Positions 43,135 to 51,942 are shown, counted from the stretch's first letter. The stretch: 55,321 nucleotides of DNA from Arthrobacter bambusae (GCF_022606295.1 NZ_JAHHZS010000027.1:1-55321); one strand, 5' to 3'. The notes: generated by a model not told the origin, from the sequence alone. Translations and numbers: made by a program.

Positions 43135-43186
43135 GGTTGGGGTTGATTGGCGGAATCCGACCCCGGTTCGAATAGGGCCGGAACGC

Positions 43187-43215
43187 AAAAAGGCCCCGGT
43201 CCAAAGACCGGGGCC
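43187..43215 (-). terminator. Intrinsic terminator of tRNA-Ser
   Basis: Minus-strand hairpin GGCCCCGGTC (43215-43206) / GACCGGGGCC (43201-43192) with a 4-nt loop, followed by a run of T (43191-43187 read as TTTTT). It sits right after the tRNA 3' end. Confidence 0.85.
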
Positions 43216-43220
43216 AAACG

Positions 43221-43305
43221 CGGAGAATGGGGGATTTGAACCCCCGAGGGCGTTAACCCAACACGCGTTCCAGGCGTGCGCCATAGGCCGCTAGGCGAAT
43301 TCTCC
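43221..43305 (-). tRNA. tRNA-Ser (GGA anticodon)
   Basis: The acceptor stem is GGAGAAT (43305-43299) with ATTCTCC near 43222-43228 and discriminator G. The anticodon arm is CACGC-CTGGAAC-GCGTG; GGA is at 43271-43269, decoding UCC/UCU. A long variable arm (TTGGGTTAACGCCCTC region) and the T-loop GGTTCAAAT mark a class II serine tRNA. No CCA is encoded. Confidence 0.95.
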
Positions 43306-43332
43306 ATTGCTTCTGAATCAAAAGCAGACTCC

Positions 43333-43362
43333 ACTGTACCCGAGAATTTCGGCATCGCCCAA
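43333..43362 (-). promoter_or_regulatory. Promoter of tRNA-Ser
   Basis: Minus strand: TTGGGC (43362-43357), 18-bp spacer, TACAGT (43338-43333), about 28 bp upstream of the tRNA 5' end. Confidence 0.5.
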
Positions 43363-43616
43363 TCGGGACTTTCATGGTGTCGTGCAGGACCTGCGTGCGC
43401 TTAAACGTAAAAATGGACGCCCCCAATGCGTCCATTCCTCCGGCACTCCGTTGAGCTGCTGGGTCCAGCCCCTGAAACCAGGCCCTGCACCTCACAATCT
43501 TGAGATTGCCCCAATCGGTGTACATACCTATAGTCCGCTGGGCTCAGCGGTTTGGCAATGGAGATTGGAAACCATCCTTTGACCTGTTTTTGAGCGGACA
43601 CTGGAAGGATGGTGGA
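43363..43616. other. Intergenic stretch without recognised gene
   Basis: With the tRNA promoter this makes a gap of about 310 bp. Open frames here are short and not protein-like. A ribosome binding site for the NIF3-like gene (AAGGATGG, 43605-43612) lies at its right edge. Nothing else is supported. Confidence 0.5.
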
Positions 43617-43940
43617 ATGAGCCAACTGCACGCCCTCGTTGTCTACGTCCCGGCATCCCATAGCGAGGGCTTACTGGCCGCGATCGGCGATGCCGGGGCC
43701 GGAAGAATCGGCGACTATTCGCATTGCTCCTTCACCACTCCGGGCACGGGACGTTTCACTCCCTTACGGGGAGCGCAACCGTTCATCGGAATGGTCGGGC
43801 AAGGCGAAACCGTGCCCGAAATCCGGGTCGAGTGCGTCGTTGAGGCGGACATGCTCGACGCCGTAGTCCGGGCCCTGCGCGCAGCCCACCCTTATGAGGA
43901 GCCCGCCTTCATGACGTGGCCCGTGAACGGCTGGCGCTAG
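43617..43940 (+). CDS. NIF3/YqfO C-terminal domain-like small protein
   Basis: A 107-residue protein: LHALVVYVPASHSEGLLAAI, GAGRIGDYSHCSFTTPGTG, RFTPLRGAQPFIG, and RALRAAHPYEEPAFMTWPV. This GDYSHCSFTTPGTGRF...HPYEEPA pattern is the CutA/PII-like insertion domain of NIF3-family proteins (YqfO), here as a stand-alone gene. The catalytic metal sites of full NIF3 proteins are absent. Function is unknown; PII-like oligomer formation is expected from the fold. Confidence 0.85.
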   Translation: MSQLHALVVYVPASHSEGLLAAIGDAGAGRIGDYSHCSFTTPGTGRFTPLRGAQPFIGMVGQGETVPEIRVECVVEADMLDAVVRALRAAHPYEEPAFMTWPVNGWR

Positions 43941-43944
43941 CCCC

Positions 43945-44113
43945 CCGGACCTGCCCTCCCCTAACAACTGGACATGCCCTCCCCTGCTCACGAGGACCGG
44001 ACATAGTCCCAATATGTCCACTCCTTGGCTCTCAAAGGGGACATGTCCATTGGAACCTCCGAGCGCCGAAGGGACATGTCCATTTCCCGGCTCCCGCAAG
44101 GCACATGTCCGCA
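43945..44113. repeat. GGACATGTCC-type repeat cluster
   Basis: Six related words spread over about 170 bp: GGACCTGCCCTCCCC (43947), GGACATGCCCTCCCC (43970), GGACATAGTCCC (43999), AATATGTCCACTCC (44011), GGGGACATGTCCATTGG (44037), GGGACATGTCCATT (44072) and GCACATGTCC (44101). Several intervals are 29 bp. Many units contain the palindrome GGACATGTCC. The cluster lies between the NIF3-like gene and the SRP RNA. Confidence 0.8.
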
Positions 44114-44152
44114 GATTCGGAGGGCTCGATAACTTCGGGTAAGCTTGTCGAC

Positions 44153-44243
44153 GGCCCCTCATGTGGCGTCATCCTGTTGAACTCCCCCAGGACCGGAAGG
44201 TAGCAAGGGTAGATGGGCTCTGGCGGGTGCATGAGGGGTCTCT
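44153..44243 (+). ncRNA. ffs: Signal recognition particle RNA (small bacterial type)
   Basis: The conserved SRP domain IV core reads CAGGACCGGAAGGTAGCAAG (44189-44208) with the GGAA tetraloop and asymmetric internal loop that bind Ffh. Flanking GGCCCCTCATG (44153-44163) and CATGAGGGGTC (44230-44240) close a long helix. A -10-like TAAGCT (44140-44145) with TTCGGA 18 bp upstream fits a promoter. Location just before dnaX is usual in actinobacteria. The ends are approximate. Confidence 0.92.
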
Positions 44244-44279
44244 TATTTAAATGTCAGTCCCTATAGGTAGGTTTCCCCT

Positions 44280-47200
44280 GTGACTGTTACTACTGCTCTT
44301 TACCGCAGATATCGCCCCGATTCTTTCGCGGACGTTATCGGGCAGGAACACGTCACCGAGCCGCTCATGACGGCCCTGCGCAAAAACCGGGTCAACCACG
44401 CCTACCTCTTCTCCGGCCCCCGCGGTTGCGGAAAAACCACGTCCGCCCGAATCCTCGCCCGCTGCCTCAATTGCGCCGAAGGCCCTACGGACACTCCTTG
44501 CGGCAAATGCAACAGCTGCGTCGAGCTGGCCCGAGGCGGCTCCGGCTCGCTCGATGTCATCGAGATCGACGCCGCCAGCCATGGCGGCGTGGACGACGCC
44601 CGCGATCTCCGCGAACGCGCCACCTTCGCCCCGGTCCGGGACCGCTACAAGATCTTCATCATTGACGAAGCCCACATGGTCACCTCCGCCGGCTTCAACG
44701 CGCTGCTGAAAATCGTCGAAGAGCCGCCGGAGCACATCAAATTCATTTTCGCCACCACGGAGCCGGACAAGGTCATCGGGACCATCCGCTCCCGCACACA
44801 CCACTATCCCTTCCGTCTGGTACCGCCCGAGCCCCTGATGCAGTACCTCGAGCTTCTCTGCCAACAGGAAAACGTGCCCGTGGCTCCCGGCGTGCTCTCG
44901 CTCGTCATCCGGGCCGGCGGTGGTTCCGTGCGCGATTCGCTTTCCGTATTGGACCAGTTGATGGCCGGCGCCGGTCCCAACGGCCTGGACTACGAGCTCG
45001 CCGTCGCACTACTCGGTTATACGCACGCTTCTCTGCTCGACGACGTGGTGGAAGCAATCGCCGCATCCGATTCCGCCACTGTCTTCCGGGCCGTGGACCG
45101 CGTCATCCAAACCGGGCACGATCCCCGCCGCTTCGTCGAGGACCTGCTGGAGCGGTTCCGCGACCTCATCATCGTCCAAGCCATGCCGGAAAGCGCCCAA
45201 GCCATCCTCCGTGGCATGCCGGCGGACCAGATCGCCCGCATGCGCAGCCAGGCCAACAACCTCGGCGCCGCCGAGCTCTCCCGTGCCGCGGACGTCACTA
45301 ACACCGCACTCACTGAAATGACCGGCGCGACGTCGCCCCGGCTCCATCTCGAGCTGCTCTGCGCCCGGATCCTGCTGCCCAGTTCCGAGCAGACCGAACG
45401 TGGCATCGCGGCCCGGATCGACCGCGTCGAACGCCGCCTCAACTACGGCGAGTCGCTTCCTCCCGCGGCAGCCCAGACTCCGCCTGAAGCTGCTGCAGCG
45501 CCTTCCACTTCCGCGGCCCCAACTGGCCGCCCGGCTGATCACCCGATGGAACGCCCGACGGCGGACGCCAGTCCCGCTCCCGCCTCGCCAGCGCTCCACT
45601 CACCAACGCCTCGGGCAGCCTCGACCAGGCCCGCCGACGTCGCTGAGGCACCGGTTCCCGGCCATGAACCTGCGCCTGCAACCGGGGAACCGTCCCGGGA
45701 ACAACTGACACCGCCGAGAGTGTCCACTACCGACTGGCCCGTGGATGAAACGCGGCAGCAGTCCAGCCGCCCTGCACCCGAACAAACGGCGCAAGCTTCT
45801 GCGGCACTGCCCGTTGCCCCTGCGCCATCGGCTCAACCAGTGGCAAATCAGGACCAGCCCCGACCCGTGGCGGCAGCAGCTCCAACCCCGGCACCCCAGC
45901 AAACGCCCGCACCTGCCCAGGCTTCGGCGCCTGCGCCCGCGGAACAGTCAGTACCCGGGGCGCCGTCGCCGACCGCACAACAGCCAGCATCCGCACCGGC
46001 CGCGCGGCCCGCTACGGGTGGCGCCGATGTAGAAGTCATCCGGCGGGCTTGGCCCGAAATCCTCCAAACGCTCACCAAGATCAAGCGCAGCAGCTGGGCC
46101 TTGGTCGGAGCGAACGCGCAGGTGGCACAATTCGACGGCCATCTTCTGACCTTGGCATTCGGCACGGACGGACTTGCGAGCGCCTTCAGCCGCGCAGACC
46201 ATGCCGAGAACCTTCGCCAAGCCATCCACAAGACGATCGGCATCGACTGCCAGATCACGTCAATCGTCGGCGGCAACAGCTCAGGTAGCTCTGAACCAAA
46301 CCCAAAAGCACCGGCTGACCCGGCGCCCCCTGCCGGGGGTGGCGCCTCTCCCACGGCGTCCTCCGCTGTGGATACCGCATGGGGACTTGCCCCTGCGGCG
46401 CAAAGCCATGCGGCCCTGGAAGCCGACAAGCCCGATGCCGCCACCGCACCGCCGGCACTAGCCCCCACGGCACCAACCCCAACGCCTCCAACCCACACGG
46501 CCCCGGCACCGGCGGAGCACGTTCAGCCCGCCTCGGAAGTTGCGGAGGCTCCGGCCCCGGCGACTGCCATGGCATCGCCGGCCGCAGCAGCTGCGTCGTC
46601 CGCAGCAGCACCGGCAGAACCGGCTGCTGACTATTCCTATTCGGACGATGACTGGGGTGCCCCGCGGGACGAGGACGCTCCGCCGCTGGACGAAGAACCG
46701 CCCATGGATTGGGAACCGTCGGCTCCTTCGGGCTTCACTTCCACGGCCGGCGCCGCCGCCCCGGCCCCGACCGCATCGCCACTGGGCGACGCCTCGGCGT
46801 CGAACGCCCCAGCCTCCGCCGGTTCTGCCCCCGCGAACGAGCGCTCCACCAAAGCATCTCCGGAGCCGAAGTCCAATGCCTCGGAAGATCCGTGGTCCAG
46901 GGCCGTCGAGCACGCGCCCGGCTCGTGGGTGGTCGGCGCCGAATCCAACGTTGGTTCCGCGGCTTCGGGCACCTCTGCCGACTCCGACCGTCCGAGCACG
47001 GCCTCCGCGCCGGCTACGTCCAGTCCCGTCTATGAACCTGCCGCCGCGCAGATTCCACACCAGCCACAGGCCTCGGCGGCCGCACTAACCCCGGCGCCTG
47101 CCGCTGCACCTGTCCCCGCGACTACGCCTGCCCCAGCGCCAGCGCCAGCAACAGTGTCGGCGCCTTCGGGGACCGGGAAGCAGAGCCTGTACCAACGGCT

Positions 47201-47402
47201 TTCCAACAGCCCGGAAGCCATGGCTGGACGCGAGAAAGCACCGGCGCGGGCTGCCGTCGCTCCCGGCAGCGTGGTGGAAGACATCCCGAGTGCGGACGAC
47301 GAAACGATCGAGGAGTCGGGAGTCTTTGGACGGGCCGCCGTCGAGCGTATTCTGGGCGGGAAGCTACTGGAAGAACGGTCGCTGGACAGCATGCGCCGCT
47401 AA
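44280..47402 (+). CDS. dnaX: DNA polymerase III gamma/tau subunit
   Basis: The clamp-loader ATPase that holds the replisome together. 1040 residues, GTG start with AGGTAGG upstream. Walker A GPRGCGKT (46-53), a zinc module CLNCAEGPTDTPCGKCNSC (about 63-81), DEAH box IIDEAHMVTS (about 128-137) and the SRC-like segment all lie in the first 370 residues. Then comes Ala/Pro-rich sequence, broken by one conserved block (DVEVIRRAWPEILQTLTKIK, about 582-665), an acidic DDDWGAPRDEDAPPLDEEPP patch, and a conserved-looking C-terminus (AAVERILGGKLLEERSLD). The tail is long even for actinobacteria. No slippery frameshift site is apparent. Confidence 0.96.
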   Translation: MTVTTALYRRYRPDSFADVIGQEHVTEPLMTALRKNRVNHAYLFSGPRGCGKTTSARILARCLNCAEGPTDTPCGKCNSCVELARGGSGSLDVIEIDAASHGGVDDARDLRERATFAPVRDRYKIFIIDEAHMVTSAGFNALLKIVEEPPEHIKFIFATTEPDKVIGTIRSRTHHYPFRLVPPEPLMQYLELLCQQENVPVAPGVLSLVIRAGGGSVRDSLSVLDQLMAGAGPNGLDYELAVALLGYTHASLLDDVVEAIAASDSATVFRAVDRVIQTGHDPRRFVEDLLERFRDLIIVQAMPESAQAILRGMPADQIARMRSQANNLGAAELSRAADVTNTALTEMTGATSPRLHLELLCARILLPSSEQTERGIAARIDRVERRLNYGESLPPAAAQTPPEAAAAPSTSAAPTGRPADHPMERPTADASPAPASPALHSPTPRAASTRPADVAEAPVPGHEPAPATGEPSREQLTPPRVSTTDWPVDETRQQSSRPAPEQTAQASAALPVAPAPSAQPVANQDQPRPVAAAAPTPAPQQTPAPAQASAPAPAEQSVPGAPSPTAQQPASAPAARPATGGADVEVIRRAWPEILQTLTKIKRSSWALVGANAQVAQFDGHLLTLAFGTDGLASAFSRADHAENLRQAIHKTIGIDCQITSIVGGNSSGSSEPNPKAPADPAPPAGGGASPTASSAVDTAWGLAPAAQSHAALEADKPDAATAPPALAPTAPTPTPPTHTAPAPAEHVQPASEVAEAPAPATAMASPAAAAASSAAAPAEPAADYSYSDDDWGAPRDEDAPPLDEEPPMDWEPSAPSGFTSTAGAAAPAPTASPLGDASASNAPASAGSAPANERSTKASPEPKSNASEDPWSRAVEHAPGSWVVGAESNVGSAASGTSADSDRPSTASAPATSSPVYEPAAAQIPHQPQASAAALTPAPAAAPVPATTPAPAPAPATVSAPSGTGKQSLYQRLSNSPEAMAGREKAPARAAVAPGSVVEDIPSADDETIEESGVFGRAAVERILGGKLLEERSLDSMRR

Positions 47403-47558
47403 TAAGCCGCTGGAAACCGGACGCCGTAACCACACCCTGCGCGGGGCCGCACGGACTTCGGCGGGAAACCTCCTGGAACCCCGCGAGGGCCCACGGGCGC
47501 CGCAAAATGGTGCCACCAAACCGAGACGCCGGCCGAACAGGAACGGCGTCCACACCGA

Positions 47559-48173
47559 ATGAACGAGGACATTGTGTACGAAGGCGCAGTACAAGAGCTG
47601 ATCGACGAGCTCGGCCGGCTCCCTGGCGTCGGGCCGAAATCGGCGCAGCGTCTGGCCTTCCACATCCTTGAGGCCGATCCCGAGGACATGAAGCGGCTGG
47701 TCGCGGCCATCACCACAGTCAAGGAACGGGTGAAGTTCTGCACTGTCTGCGGCAACGTCACCGAGCAGGAGCTGTGCAACATCTGCCGCGATCCGCGCCG
47801 CGACCCCTCGGTGATCTGCGTGGTGGAAGAATCCAAGGACGTCCTGGCGGTGGAACGGACGCGGTCCTTCCGCGGCCGCTACCATGTCCTCGGCGGCGCC
47901 ATCAATCCGATTGCCGGCGTCGGGCCCGAGCAACTCCGCATCCGCGAGCTTCTGACCCGGCTCAACGACGGCGCCATCCAGGAAATCATCATCGCGACCG
48001 ACCCCAACCTCGAAGGCGAAGCGACGGCGACCTATTTGGCCCGCATGCTGAAGTCGATCGGCATCACCGTCACCAGGCTTGCTTCCGGCCTCCCGGTGGG
48101 CGGAGACCTGGAGTACGCGGACGAAGTTACCCTCGGAAGGGCCTTCGAGGGTCGCCGCAACGCCCTCATGTAG
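47559..48173 (+). CDS. recR: Recombination mediator RecR
   Basis: A 204-residue protein acting with RecF/RecO to load RecA at gaps. The N-terminal helix-hairpin-helix (LPGVGPKSAQRLAFHIL) is followed by the zinc finger CTVCGNVTEQELCNIC (about residues 59-74) and a Toprim domain (VICVVEESKDVLAVERT; IIATDPNLEGEATA). Order dnaX-recR is widespread; here the usual ybaB gene between them is absent. The start at 47559 fits the family N-terminus. Confidence 0.96.
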   Translation: MNEDIVYEGAVQELIDELGRLPGVGPKSAQRLAFHILEADPEDMKRLVAAITTVKERVKFCTVCGNVTEQELCNICRDPRRDPSVICVVEESKDVLAVERTRSFRGRYHVLGGAINPIAGVGPEQLRIRELLTRLNDGAIQEIIIATDPNLEGEATATYLARMLKSIGITVTRLASGLPVGGDLEYADEVTLGRAFEGRRNALM

Positions 48174-48190
48174 GCAGCACGCCGATCGCG

Positions 48191-48210
48191 AACCGGCGAC
48201 CCGCCCGGTT
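48191..48210. terminator. Small hairpin between recR and the ABC permease gene
   Basis: AACCGG (48191-48196) and CCGGTT (48205-48210) form a short stem between two convergent genes. Weak evidence for termination. Confidence 0.28.
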
Positions 48211-49391
48211 TAAGCGATCCGCGTCCCGTTGGCCAAGCGGCTGGCGGGCGTCCGCAGCGAACGCCAGCCGAGCCACATGAGCAGACCTGTCAGGAGCACT
48301 TGCAGGCCGAGTCCCAGGGGCCACAAGGGCGTCGACTGCTTGAGGTACTGCGGCTGCTGCACGCCGTTGGCACAGGTGAAGGTGTGGTCCGGGCCGGCGA
48401 GCGCGGACCTGGCACCCTGGCTGATGCCCTCGATCATGCCGACCGAGTAGAACGCCGATCCGCTCCGGTCCGGATAAGGAATGGCGTCGGCCACCACCAC
48501 ATAGGGATTCAACGCGAGCATCCATGCCACGCGATCGGTCCGGACGGCCGAATGCTCCACCAGGGGACCCTCGCAGGTGTAGCCCGGCTGCACCGCTTCA
48601 GTCGGCTGCCCTTGTTGATCCGGCTGCACTGGAACATAGGACAACGGACGGCCAACGGGAGTATTGGCCAACACCGTACCCTGCGCCAATTGAGCCCCCA
48701 GCGCGAACGAAATCAACGATCCGACCACCAGCGCGGCAACCACCAAGTAGGTCACCACGATCGAGAACAAGGGGCGCCCCGCGAGCGCAGAAATCCCCAC
48801 TCCGATCCCGCAGACAACGGCAAGTTCCACCGCGAGCATCAGCAAGGAAACCACCACGTGCCCCGGAGTCAGTCCGCCTTGGAACATGCCGAAGACAAGG
48901 AACGGGGCGCTTGTCGCCAGGAAGGCGAGCGCCGCGAGCCATCCCGCACAGAACTTGCCCCGCAGAATCTGGCCCGGGGTCAGCAAGGTGATCTGCAGGA
49001 TGGCGAGCGTGCCCCCGGCCCGGTCTCCGTTGATGGCATTGGCGGACAGCGCCGGTGCCACGAGCAGGGCAAACAGGAGCACAAAAGCCAGCACGACCTC
49101 GAAGATCATGGACCCCGCCCCGTCCTGCGGGGCCAGCGCCGATGGCGGGATCGTGGAGCGACGCGCTTCCATGCTGGCGTTCCAAGCGAGCCAGGTCAGC
49201 CACGTGACCATCGCGACGACAAAGAACCAGATGCCCACCATGATGTACCAGCCGCGGGAGCGCAAGCGTTGTTTCATCTCCAGGACCACCACGTCGCGTA
49301 TCCCGCCAAGATAGCCGACGACGGCGTTCCAGCCTCCCGTAGCTCCCTGCGGTCCCGCCGGGCCCGGCATGGTTTCAGTCACGTCGCTCAT
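48210..49391 (-). CDS. ABC-2 type exporter permease
   Basis: A 393-residue membrane protein. An N-terminal cytosolic segment (VVVLEMKQRLRSRGWYIMVG) leads into the first helix; about six helices are visible, with TPGQILRGKFCAGWLAALAF typical of ABC-2 permeases. A soluble loop between helices 5 and 6 (about residues 250-345) holds a Cys pair. Its start overlaps the ATP-binding gene by 4 bp. Substrate unknown. Confidence 0.87.
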   Translation of the reverse strand: MSDVTETMPGPAGPQGATGGWNAVVGYLGGIRDVVVLEMKQRLRSRGWYIMVGIWFFVVAMVTWLTWLAWNASMEARRSTIPPSALAPQDGAGSMIFEVVLAFVLLFALLVAPALSANAINGDRAGGTLAILQITLLTPGQILRGKFCAGWLAALAFLATSAPFLVFGMFQGGLTPGHVVVSLLMLAVELAVVCGIGVGISALAGRPLFSIVVTYLVVAALVVGSLISFALGAQLAQGTVLANTPVGRPLSYVPVQPDQQGQPTEAVQPGYTCEGPLVEHSAVRTDRVAWMLALNPYVVVADAIPYPDRSGSAFYSVGMIEGISQGARSALAGPDHTFTCANGVQQPQYLKQSTPLWPLGLGLQVLLTGLLMWLGWRSLRTPASRLANGTRIA

Positions 49392-50344
49392 GGCCTCTCC
49401 GTATCCAGGTTCATGTACGTCTCTTCCAAGGCACCGGCTGCGGGGGCGAAGGAAACCACGCCGACGCCGGACCGGACGAGTTCGCCCAAGAGGGCGGCAG
49501 CGCCGTCGTCGTGCGTCAACAGCAAAGTGACCGAGGGGCGACGGCCCGCTTCCACCCGGTATTCCAGCCCGAGTTCGCTGAGCTTTGCGGTGAGGGCCGC
49601 GTTGTCGAGGGCTGTGATCGCGTAGCGCCGGCCTTGCAGGGCAGCCTCCTCGAGGGTCTGCTGTTTCACGGTGCGGCCTTGGCTGACGAACACCGCTCCG
49701 TCCGCGATTTCATCGAGCTCACTGAGCACGTGGGAGGAAACCACCACGGCCTTCCCTTCCCCGGCCAGGCGGCGCAGCAGGGTTCGGAGCTCCACCCGGG
49801 ATCCCGGATCGAGGCCGGACGCAGGCTCGTCGAGCAGAAGCACAGAGGGGTCGTGGATGAGGGCCCTGGCCAGGCTGAGCCTTTGTTGCTGGCCCCTGGA
49901 GAGGACGCGGGCGGGCTGGTCGGCTAGCCCATCCAGCCGGACAAGTTCGAGCAAGCCGGCAACGCGGTGCACGATGCCGGCCTTGGGCAGGCGGTAGAAC
50001 CGCGCCATCTGGACCAGGATTTCGCGCGCGGTCAAGGACTCCCACACCCCCAGGGTGTCCGGCATCCAACCGATCTGAAGCCGAGCGGCGGCGCTGTCCC
50101 GGAGAGGGTCAAGGCCGTTGATCCTGATGGTTCCGGAGTCCGGCCGCAGGAGCGATGCAAGCATGAGAAGGAGCGTCGTTTTGCCTGCCCCGTTGGGTCC
50201 GATGAGCGCCGTGACCTTCCCGACCGGCGCGTGGAAATCGATGTGCTCTACTGCGTGGACCGTGCCGAAGCGGCGTGCGACGCCTTCCGCGGATACGCCG
50301 AGGGCGCCGCTGTCCGGGACGATTGAACTTTCAGCTATGGACAT
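49388..50344 (-). CDS. ABC exporter ATP-binding protein
   Basis: A 318-residue ATPase: Walker A GPNGAGKTT (about residues 52-60), signature LSRGQQQRLSLARAL, Walker B VLLLDEPASGLDPG and the switch His in VVSSHVLSELDEIAD. The extra 90 C-terminal residues are usual in ABC-2 type exporters. It pairs with the overlapping permease gene. The start-codon region GGGCATGTCCAT resembles units of the repeat cluster near 44 kb, probably by chance. Confidence 0.93.
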   Translation of the reverse strand: MSIAESSIVPDSGALGVSAEGVARRFGTVHAVEHIDFHAPVGKVTALIGPNGAGKTTLLLMLASLLRPDSGTIRINGLDPLRDSAAARLQIGWMPDTLGVWESLTAREILVQMARFYRLPKAGIVHRVAGLLELVRLDGLADQPARVLSRGQQQRLSLARALIHDPSVLLLDEPASGLDPGSRVELRTLLRRLAGEGKAVVVSSHVLSELDEIADGAVFVSQGRTVKQQTLEEAALQGRRYAITALDNAALTAKLSELGLEYRVEAGRRPSVTLLLTHDDGAAALLGELVRSGVGVVSFAPAAGALEETYMNLDTERP

Positions 50345-50595
50345 GCCCTACTCACCTGTTTCCCCCAAACAGAACAAGTACGCTTCAATTCCCGTGAGCC
50401 CACATGCCCCCAGGCTGCGTATTTCTTGATCGTACGCCACGCCGAAACCGCCCCGCATGCGCCCGAGGGCCGAGATTTGGTCACAATTCCCCCGCCCGCC
50501 GCGGCCGGCGATAAACTGGCCACATAAGCCACGTAGCCGTGCCGCTACCTGGCCACGCAACGTACGATCCCCAATTGAGCAGTGAGGGTGCGCGC

Positions 50596-51942
50596 ATGAG
50601 TTTGCCCACGACCGAAGTGAAAACCGAAGACTTGACCGCGCAGACTGCCAAGACCAAGCAGCTGATCGTGCAGAAGTTCGGTGGCTCCTCGGTGTCCGAT
50701 GCAGAAGGCATCAAGCGTGTTGCCCGTCGTGTGGTTGACGCCCAAAAGGCCGGCAATGAAGTTGTTGTGGTGGTTTCCGCCATGGGAGACACCACGGACG
50801 AACTCCTGGATCTCGCCGCCCAAGTCACCGATTCCGCACCCGCGCGCGAAATGGACATGCTCCTCTCCGCGGGCGAGCGCATCTCCATGGCCCTGCTCGC
50901 CATGGCCATCAACAAGTTCGGCGCGTCCGCCCAGTCGTTCACCGGATCGCAGGCCGGCATGATCACGGACGGCATCCACGGCAAGGCCCGCATTATCGAC
51001 GTCGACCCCCATCGCATCCGAACTGCATTGGACAAGGGTCACGTGGCAATCGTGGCCGGCTTCCAAGGCATGACCCGGAGCACCAGAGAGATCACCACGC
51101 TTGGCCGAGGCGGATCGGATACCACTGCCGTGGCGCTCGCTGCCGCCCTCGAAGCGGATGTCTGCGAAATCTACACGGACGTCGACGGCATCTACACGGC
51201 GGACCCGCGCGTGGTCTCCACGGCCACGAAGATCGACCGTATCTCCAGCGAGGAAATGCTGGAATTGGCAGCTTCCGGCGCCAAGATCCTGCACTTGCGC
51301 TGCGTGGAATACGCCCGCCGATTTGGCGTGCCCCTGCACGTCCGGTCCTCATTCAGCCAGAACGAAGGCACCTGGGTCCTTCCCAGCGCCGACGACAAGA
51401 TCACGATTCAAGAGGGAGTTGCCTTGGAGCAGCCAATCATCTCCGGCGTTGCACACGATCGTTCAGAAGCCAAGGTCACCGTGGTCGGCGTCCCGGACAT
51501 CCCCGGCAAGGCGGCCGCAATTTTCCAGGTCATCGCCAAGGCACACTCGAACATCGACATGATCGTCCAGAACGTGTCCACGCACGGTACCGGCCGCACG
51601 GACATTTCCTTCACCCTGCCGATCGTGGAAGGCGCCGACGCGCTGACGGCCCTCCGTGCCGCGCAGCCTGAAATCGGCTTCGAAAGCATCGAATACAACG
51701 AGAACGTCGGCAAGCTTTCGCTGATCGGCGCCGGCATGCGTTCGCACCCCGGCGTCTCCGCCACCTTTTTCAAGGCGCTCTCCGACGCGGGCATCAACAT
51801 CAACATGATTTCCACCTCGGAGATCCGCATCTCCGTGGTCACGCACGCCGATCTGCTGGATGACGCCGTGCGCGCCATCCACAAGGCGTTCGATCTCGAC
51901 GGCGACGCCGAGGCAACCGTCTACGGCGGCACCGGCCGCTAG
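50596..51942 (+). CDS. lysC: Aspartokinase (alpha subunit / full length)
   Basis: Phosphorylates aspartate, the first step to Lys, Thr and Met. 448 residues: kinase domain with IVQKFGGSSVSDAEG and the ITTLGRGGSDTTAVAL motif, then two ACT domains (AKVTVVGVPDIPGKAAAIF; GKLSLIGAGMRSHPGVSATFF) for feedback control by lysine and threonine. The ATG at 50596 follows GAGGGTG; upstream in-frame codons are less suitable. An internal start for a beta subunit lies at 51424. asd, its usual neighbour, does not follow; a terminator closes the gene. Confidence 0.96.
   Translation: MSLPTTEVKTEDLTAQTAKTKQLIVQKFGGSSVSDAEGIKRVARRVVDAQKAGNEVVVVVSAMGDTTDELLDLAAQVTDSAPAREMDMLLSAGERISMALLAMAINKFGASAQSFTGSQAGMITDGIHGKARIIDVDPHRIRTALDKGHVAIVAGFQGMTRSTREITTLGRGGSDTTAVALAAALEADVCEIYTDVDGIYTADPRVVSTATKIDRISSEEMLELAASGAKILHLRCVEYARRFGVPLHVRSSFSQNEGTWVLPSADDKITIQEGVALEQPIISGVAHDRSEAKVTVVGVPDIPGKAAAIFQVIAKAHSNIDMIVQNVSTHGTGRTDISFTLPIVEGADALTALRAAQPEIGFESIEYNENVGKLSLIGAGMRSHPGVSATFFKALSDAGININMISTSEIRISVVTHADLLDDAVRAIHKAFDLDGDAEATVYGGTGR
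51424..51942 (+). CDS. lysC: Aspartokinase beta subunit from internal TTG start
   Basis: An in-frame TTG at 51424 is preceded by GAGGGAG (51412-51418) at 5-nt spacing. Translation from it gives 172 residues covering exactly both ACT domains. In Corynebacterium glutamicum, lysC likewise yields a 172-residue beta subunit from an internal start at this point (known biology). The match of length, position and ribosome binding site makes an alpha2-beta2 enzyme likely here. Confidence 0.75.
   Translation: MEQPIISGVAHDRSEAKVTVVGVPDIPGKAAAIFQVIAKAHSNIDMIVQNVSTHGTGRTDISFTLPIVEGADALTALRAAQPEIGFESIEYNENVGKLSLIGAGMRSHPGVSATFFKALSDAGININMISTSEIRISVVTHADLLDDAVRAIHKAFDLDGDAEATVYGGTGR

Noticed and set aside
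44280..47402. Programmed frameshift producing a separate gamma subunit
   Set aside because: No A-rich slippery heptamer with a following hairpin is visible in the GC-rich tail region.
48300..49625. A 441-codon plus-strand open frame
   Set aside because: Antisense to the ABC permease gene; His/Arg/Gln-rich shadow sequence.
50335..50356. Extra copy of the GGACATGTCC repeat family at the ABC ATPase start codon
   Set aside because: Only about 12 bp match (GGGCATGTCCAT), and they include the start codon and first residues; chance is the simpler explanation.
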